Source: Phycisphaerae bacterium (GTDB lineage Bacteria; Planctomycetota; Phycisphaerae; Sedimentisphaerales; SG8-4). From it: DNA of 10,208 nt. The stretch lies in assembly GCA_030613765.1 (NCBI GenBank), contig JAUWLI010000079.1:1-10208 (forward strand). Direction: 5' to 3'. A model generated the notes under the pieces. That model saw nothing but the letters and a program-made list of their open reading frames with translations. It had not been told where the DNA came from and did not search any database. The position numbers and the translations under genes are program-made. Of the stretch, positions 7,079 through 10,208 are shown one piece after another. The stretch's first letter is position 1; each line of letters begins with the position of its first letter.

Positions 7079-7993
7079 ATGTGGGAGAAACGTATCGAAT
7101 TCGAAGGTTACATTTTTGGCAGCCAAAGCCGCGAGGGCCGGGGATTTACCCTGGTTGAGCTTTTGGTGGTTATCTCCATCATGTCGATGTTGATGGCTAT
7201 TTTGCTGCCTGTCCTCGGAAAGGTTCGACAGCAGGCACGGACTGTGATGGGGATGAAAAACCAGCGGGAGATTGTCAACGCCGTCACTATGTTCGCGACC
7301 GACAACGATGGGCAATATCCCGAATCGGTGGCTACCGTAGGATTCGGGGCACACTGGAACTGGTCCGATCCGCGGAAGCTGACAGGCAACAGGACACGCA
7401 CGCCGGGAATGTATCGTTCGATGAGTGAATATTTGCGGAGCTACGTTCCTGATGCGGACACTTTTTTTTGCACGAATGCGCCCAGTAAATATAAATACCT
7501 GCAGCAGTCGTGGGATGCCGGCGATGAATGGGACAATCCGGAGACGTCCTTTCCGTTCGACCCGGTGGGCGGGACGTATTGCTTCTACTTCAATTATATC
7601 GGCTTCTTAGGTGGACACAGAGGTATATTTAAAGGTCCGCAAAGAGCTGCGGGCGGCCCAAAGGAAAGCACATTGCTCGTAACGGACTACTTCGGCTATG
7701 ATTGCTGGCAAAGCCCGAAGGCCTATGGAAGCTGTGAAGAGTTCAATGGGGCATCGGCCGTAGCTGAAACGTGGCTTCTCTCGTCTTACTGGTCTTCTCT
7801 GAAGTTCGGGAGTGTTAATTTGAATACCATCGATGTTTTGCTGCATGGCGGCTACACCGACGGCCACGTGGGGAGTTTCAAGCCGTTGGAAGTTGTGCCG
7901 ATGAGGGTCTCTTTAACTTCCGATGGCAGTAAGCCGTACCCTGATGGTGTAGGGCCGGGGATTTTTTATCTGCCGGGAAACGGCTTGCGGTAA
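7079..7993 (+). CDS. Type II secretion / type IV pilin-like protein with prepilin N-terminus and DGHV motif
   Basis: Residues 20-46 carry the prepilin signature: GRG before FTLVELLVVISIM, with cleavage expected between Gly22 and Phe23 and the conserved Glu at mature position 5 (Glu27). The hydrophobic helix runs to about residue 46 (LLPVLG). The next part, QQARTVMGMKNQREIVNAVT then DNDGQYPES, is the usual alpha-spine of planctomycete pseudopilins. LLHGGYTDGHV (255-265) is the C-terminal motif of the 'H-X9-DG' proteins that are highly multiplied in Planctomycetota. Expected path: processed by prepilin peptidase in the inner membrane and assembled or displayed outside; the exact role of this family is not established. 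The 22-residue leader is longer than the common 5-15. Only a weak AGGT lies upstream of the ATG. Four or more Cys residues (131, 168, 209, 219) could form disulfides. Confidence 0.88.
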   Translation: MWEKRIEFEGYIFGSQSREGRGFTLVELLVVISIMSMLMAILLPVLGKVRQQARTVMGMKNQREIVNAVTMFATDNDGQYPESVATVGFGAHWNWSDPRKLTGNRTRTPGMYRSMSEYLRSYVPDADTFFCTNAPSKYKYLQQSWDAGDEWDNPETSFPFDPVGGTYCFYFNYIGFLGGHRGIFKGPQRAAGGPKESTLLVTDYFGYDCWQSPKAYGSCEEFNGASAVAETWLLSSYWSSLKFGSVNLNTIDVLLHGGYTDGHVGSFKPLEVVPMRVSLTSDGSKPYPDGVGPGIFYLPGNGLR

Positions 7994-8114
7994 TCGGGCG
8001 ACAGAGGTTCCAAACAAAATAACATTCCCGGCATAAGCACTCCCTTCCGGAGGACGTGGACAAATACTCTGCAAGCCCGTTTTCACCGGGACAAGCATCA
8101 CAAATTCACAACTA

Positions 8115-8165
8115 AAATCGGTGCTAAGAATCCTGAGTGCGTTATAGGCCGCACCGTTTTTTCTT
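8115..8165 (+). terminator. Rho-independent terminator after the pseudopilin gene
   Basis: CGGTGC (8119-8124) pairs perfectly with GCACCG (8151-8156), and is followed by TTTTTTCTTT. AAAA just before the left arm can extend pairing with the T run. A shorter alternative stem GTGCG/CGCAC (8137-8141, 8150-8154) competes for the same right arm. It lies about 120 nt after the pseudopilin stop codon. Confidence 0.6.
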
Positions 8166-8193
8166 TGACGTGGACGCTGGTTTCGCATATTGT
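8165..8193 (+). promoter_or_regulatory. Candidate promoter of the sodium/calcium exchanger gene
   Basis: TTGACG (8165-8170) is followed after 17 nt by TATTGT (8188-8193), starting right after the terminator. The predicted leader of about 50 nt contains two copies of GATAGAAT. Confidence 0.4.
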
Positions 8194-8202
8194 TGTCATC
8201 AC

Positions 8203-8226
8203 GATAGAATATTACAATGATAGAAT
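8203..8226 (+). repeat. Direct repeat GATAGAAT upstream of the exchanger gene
   Basis: GATAGAAT occurs at 8203-8210 and 8219-8226, 16 nt apart start to start, between the candidate promoter and the ATG at 8250. It may be an operator or chance in an AT-rich leader. Confidence 0.25.
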
Positions 8227-8249
8227 CTAATCACTAAGAGCTTGAAAAA

Positions 8250-9206
8250 ATGAATATAACCTGGGCATGTATACTTTTAGTTGGGGGATTGGTGATACTG
8301 TGGAAGGCCGCTGACCTGCTTGTGGCCGGGGCAGTCGGACTGGCGAAGCAGTTTGGCATTAGCCCGCTTATCATCGGGCTGACGATTGTGGCGATGGGTA
8401 CATCTGCGCCCGAGGTCGCTGCCAGTATCGCAGCCGCACTGCGAGGTGCCGGAGATATAGCCATTGGCAATGTCTACGGCTCCAATATCGCCAATCTTGC
8501 ACTTGTCGGCGGTCTGGTGGCGATGATTCGGCCTATAAGTATACAAAAGCAAACGCTGCGCCGCGAGATACCGGCGATGTTGATAGTTGCACTGATGCTC
8601 TGGCCTGTACTACGCAATCTCTCTCTGTCGCGCACGGAAGCTATCGGCCTGTTGGCCGTCTTTTTCGCTTTAATTTTGATGACCGTTCGTGCAGCAAAAC
8701 GACAAGTTGCAAACCAGAACCAAAACAATACCGCACCACAGGAGCGCCATGGCACGAAACACATCATCTTCGTCGTCATCGGCTTGGCCGGCCTGGCTCT
8801 CGGGGCGGAGATGACCGTACGCGGCGCCGTGGTAATTGGCAAGCAAATCGGCTTAAGCGAAGCGGTCATCGGTCTGACTATCGTCGCTCTCGGGACCTCC
8901 CTGCCCGAGCTTGCAACCTGCATCGTGGCATCTATCAAGGCACAGCACGACATCTCCATCGGTAACCTCGTCGGTTCCAACATCTTCAATACGTTGCTGG
9001 TAACCGGCACCGCAGGGACGATCCGCCCGTTAGAAGTCTCGAAAAGGCTCGCAGCGGGAAGCGACTACTGGATAATGATTGCCGTCATCGCCGCCTTTGC
9101 CGTGTTCGCATTGGTCGGGAAGCGAGCTATCAACCGGCTTGCCGGCTCCGTCCTGCTTCTCATCTATATCGTGTATATGTTCTGCCTGTTTTTCTTCGGC
9201 AAATAG
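8250..9206 (+). CDS. Sodium/calcium exchanger family membrane protein (CaCA superfamily, YrbG-like)
   Basis: An inner-membrane antiporter, expected to exchange Ca2+ (or another cation) for Na+ or H+. It shows the family's two inverted alpha repeats. Alpha-1 is at residues 45-89: GLTIVAMGTSAPE, then DIAIGNVYGSNIANLALVGG. Alpha-2 is at residues 210-254: GLTIVALGTSLPE, then DISIGNLVGSNIFNTLLVTG. The Glu of each GTSxPE motif and the Asn of each GSN motif, which form the ion-binding site, are all present. About ten hydrophobic segments fill the 318 residues, with a hydrophilic loop at about 147-170 between the halves, as in related exchangers of this length. The start codon follows a weak AAGAG. 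It stands alone, with its own candidate promoter, and converges on the DUF1080 gene. The family is certain; the ion transported is inferred. Confidence 0.93.
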   Translation: MNITWACILLVGGLVILWKAADLLVAGAVGLAKQFGISPLIIGLTIVAMGTSAPEVAASIAAALRGAGDIAIGNVYGSNIANLALVGGLVAMIRPISIQKQTLRREIPAMLIVALMLWPVLRNLSLSRTEAIGLLAVFFALILMTVRAAKRQVANQNQNNTAPQERHGTKHIIFVVIGLAGLALGAEMTVRGAVVIGKQIGLSEAVIGLTIVALGTSLPELATCIVASIKAQHDISIGNLVGSNIFNTLLVTGTAGTIRPLEVSKRLAAGSDYWIMIAVIAAFAVFALVGKRAINRLAGSVLLLIYIVYMFCLFFFGK

Positions 9207-9235
9207 ATTCTCTTATTTAGCCGCCTGTTTTTCTT
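9184..9235 (+). repeat. 13-bp direct repeat spanning the exchanger stop codon
   Basis: GCCTGTTTTTCTT occurs at 9184-9196, inside the last codons, and again at 9223-9235, 39 nt later and beyond the stop at 9204-9206. It may reflect a small local duplication that has since diverged. No terminator stem is formed by it. Confidence 0.4.
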
Positions 9236-9288
9236 TGTGCCTTTGGCAGCAACAACTCCCTGTACAAAACCTGCTATTACCGGCAGCC
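9207..9288. other. Convergent intergenic gap with no clear terminator
   Basis: 82 bp separate the stop codons of the exchanger and the DUF1080 gene. The only structure seen is a weak minus-strand CTGC-GCAG stem (around 9271-9286) followed by GTTTTG. Confidence 0.4.
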
Positions 9289-10083
9289 TCACAGCTCTTT
9301 TATGTAGATGTTCTTAAACTGCAACAGGCTCGGCGGGCCTGCCCATTTGCCGTTACGTTTTCCGCCATGGTGCTGGAATGCTATGGGGCCGGTCGCGGCG
9401 ACGCCGGGTAGTTGAGCCTTATCGATGACTTTCTTGCCGTTCAGAACAACTGTCACCCGGTCACCACGCATCGTTATCTCGAAGCGGTTCCACTGTCCGA
9501 CCGGTTTGTCCGCTTGCGTTCGAGGCGTGACGCCGGCGCGGATATGCGCCGGCTGCTTTGCGTCGGTCCTGTAACCGTAAAACTCACCGGAACCGATAGG
9601 CCAGCACCAGATGTTAACCTGGTTCTTGCCGGCACCGCGGAGAAAAACCCCGGAATCCGAATCCGGAAGCGCCATCCGTATTTCCTTGCCCTTAATATCC
9701 CTGGCGTGTGTGCCGTCGGGAAGGACATAGGGTACCCCGGGATTCACGTATGGTGTTTCCTTTATCCTCCAGTCGACTCTAAGTATGAAATCGCCGAACT
9801 TCTCTACGCCCCAGAGGTTCTTATCCCCCTTGGCTTCGCTCTGTGCATCGTAGTCTATCACCCCGTCAATGATTTTCCAGTGCCCCCCATCGCCTTCGGG
9901 CACTTTCCATCCTGTGAAGTCCCGGCCGTTAAACAGCGACCTGAAACCGCGAGGCGCCACGTTGTCCACCTCCTTTACCGGCCTGACAGCAGCACGCGCC
10001 AAGGCCGCAGCGTTCATTGAAGGAGCCATCTGGATGACCATTACCACAATAATTATCCGTGCCACAAACCTTTTCGAATTCAT
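9289..10083 (-). CDS. Exported DUF1080 protein (3-keto-disaccharide hydrolase-like)
   Basis: Residues 1-29 are a signal peptide (MNSKRFVAR, hydrophobic core, ALA-R cleavage). The rest is one DUF1080 domain, a concanavalin-like beta-sandwich: FRSLFNGRDFTGWK (47-60), HWKIIDGVIDYD (68-79), FGDFILRVDWR (96-106), DSGVFLRG (143-150), WNRFEITMRGDRVTVVLNGKKV (198-219, split by eye) and GPIAFQHHGG (232-241), ending in FKNIYIKEL. Members are known or proposed to hydrolyse 3-keto-glycosides and are abundant in planctomycetes that degrade polysaccharides. The 264-aa length is normal. About ten extra residues (GKRNGKWAGP, 241-250) sit between HHGG and the last strand, where many relatives have a shorter link. 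A perfect AGGAGG lies 5 nt before the ATG. The gene appears to stand alone. Confidence 0.92.
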   Translation of the reverse strand: MNSKRFVARIIIVVMVIQMAPSMNAAALARAAVRPVKEVDNVAPRGFRSLFNGRDFTGWKVPEGDGGHWKIIDGVIDYDAQSEAKGDKNLWGVEKFGDFILRVDWRIKETPYVNPGVPYVLPDGTHARDIKGKEIRMALPDSDSGVFLRGAGKNQVNIWCWPIGSGEFYGYRTDAKQPAHIRAGVTPRTQADKPVGQWNRFEITMRGDRVTVVLNGKKVIDKAQLPGVAATGPIAFQHHGGKRNGKWAGPPSLLQFKNIYIKEL

Positions 10084-10088
10084 TTTTG

Positions 10089-10094
10089 CCTCCT
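10089..10094 (-). promoter_or_regulatory. Perfect AGGAGG ribosome binding site of the DUF1080 gene
   Basis: The minus strand reads AGGAGG 5 nt before the ATG at 10083-10081. It is the strongest translation signal in the window and settles the start. Confidence 0.85.
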
Positions 10095-10168
10095 AATTTC
10101 TTTACATGAAAATTCTGAGACGTTCTTTTATCGAACCAAATAAGAGTTAGCTAAGGTTCATTTCGTAT

Positions 10169-10198
10169 AGAATATCGAATATGTCTTGAAGATTCAAG
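10169..10198 (-). promoter_or_regulatory. Candidate promoter with overlapping inverted repeat, DUF1080 gene
   Basis: On the minus strand TTGAAT (10197-10192) is followed after 17 nt by TATTCT (10174-10169); each matches 4 of 6 consensus bases. The perfect inverted repeat CTTGAA-TC-TTCAAG (10198-10185) overlaps the -35 box and could be a repressor or activator site. The predicted leader is about 80 nt. Confidence 0.3.
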
Positions 10199-10208
10199 CT
10201 TTTTGGCT

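Noticed and set aside
6919..7158. GTG-started 79-codon frame before the pseudopilin
   Set aside because: It overlaps the pseudopilin's N-terminus in another frame, has no recognisable domain, and covers the likely promoter.
8076..8090. CCCG-TTTTCAC-CGGG hairpin after the pseudopilin gene
   Set aside because: Short stem with no following T run; the stronger structure at 8115-8165 is the better terminator.
7913..8188. 91-codon minus-strand frame across the pseudopilin end and intergenic gap
   Set aside because: No domain, no ribosome binding site, and it overlaps both the end of a real gene and a terminator.
9412..10020. 202-codon plus-strand frame opposite the DUF1080 gene
   Set aside because: It is antisense to a well-supported gene with DUF1080 motifs throughout and shows no protein features of its own; high GC makes long antisense frames common.

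Overview
The window reads as a piece of a planctomycete chromosome, most likely Phycisphaerae. This is an inference from gene content, since no rRNA or other marker gene is present. The signs are exported proteins built from LamG, beta-helix, FN3-like, lamin-tail and single EF-hand dockerin modules with no cohesin in sight, an ECF-type sigma factor with a long membrane/exported C-terminal extension, a GFTLVELL-type pseudopilin with a DGHV motif, and an exported DUF1080 protein.

Layout. (1) Bases 2-751, minus strand: the first 250 residues of an exported dockerin plus lamin-tail-domain protein that runs off the left edge. (2) Bases 752-1185: a divergent intergenic region with a promoter for each direction, a leader that could mask the ribosome binding site of the left gene, and a direct repeat around the -10 box of the right gene. 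(3) Bases 1186-6870, plus strand: a probable two-gene operon, a 586-aa sigma factor fused to a hydrophobic stretch and an unrecognised C-terminal domain, then 27 bp later a 1298-aa secreted multidomain protein. The second protein carries a 681-bp in-frame tandem duplication and has one LamG domain lying inside its beta-helix module. (4) Bases 7079-7993: a pseudopilin-like protein with its own likely promoter, followed by a terminator near 8115-8165. (5) Bases 8250-9206: a sodium/calcium exchanger-family membrane protein. (6) Bases 9289-10083, minus strand: an exported DUF1080 protein, convergent with the exchanger and with a perfect AGGAGG site.

How the parts may work together. The sigma factor and large secreted protein are close enough to be co-transcribed. 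The sigma factor's C-terminal extension would allow a membrane-linked switch controlling surface-protein genes, but that is inference. The exchanger (ion homeostasis) and DUF1080 protein (probable extracytoplasmic sugar-related hydrolase) look like independent units. No mobile element, CRISPR array, tRNA or rRNA was seen.
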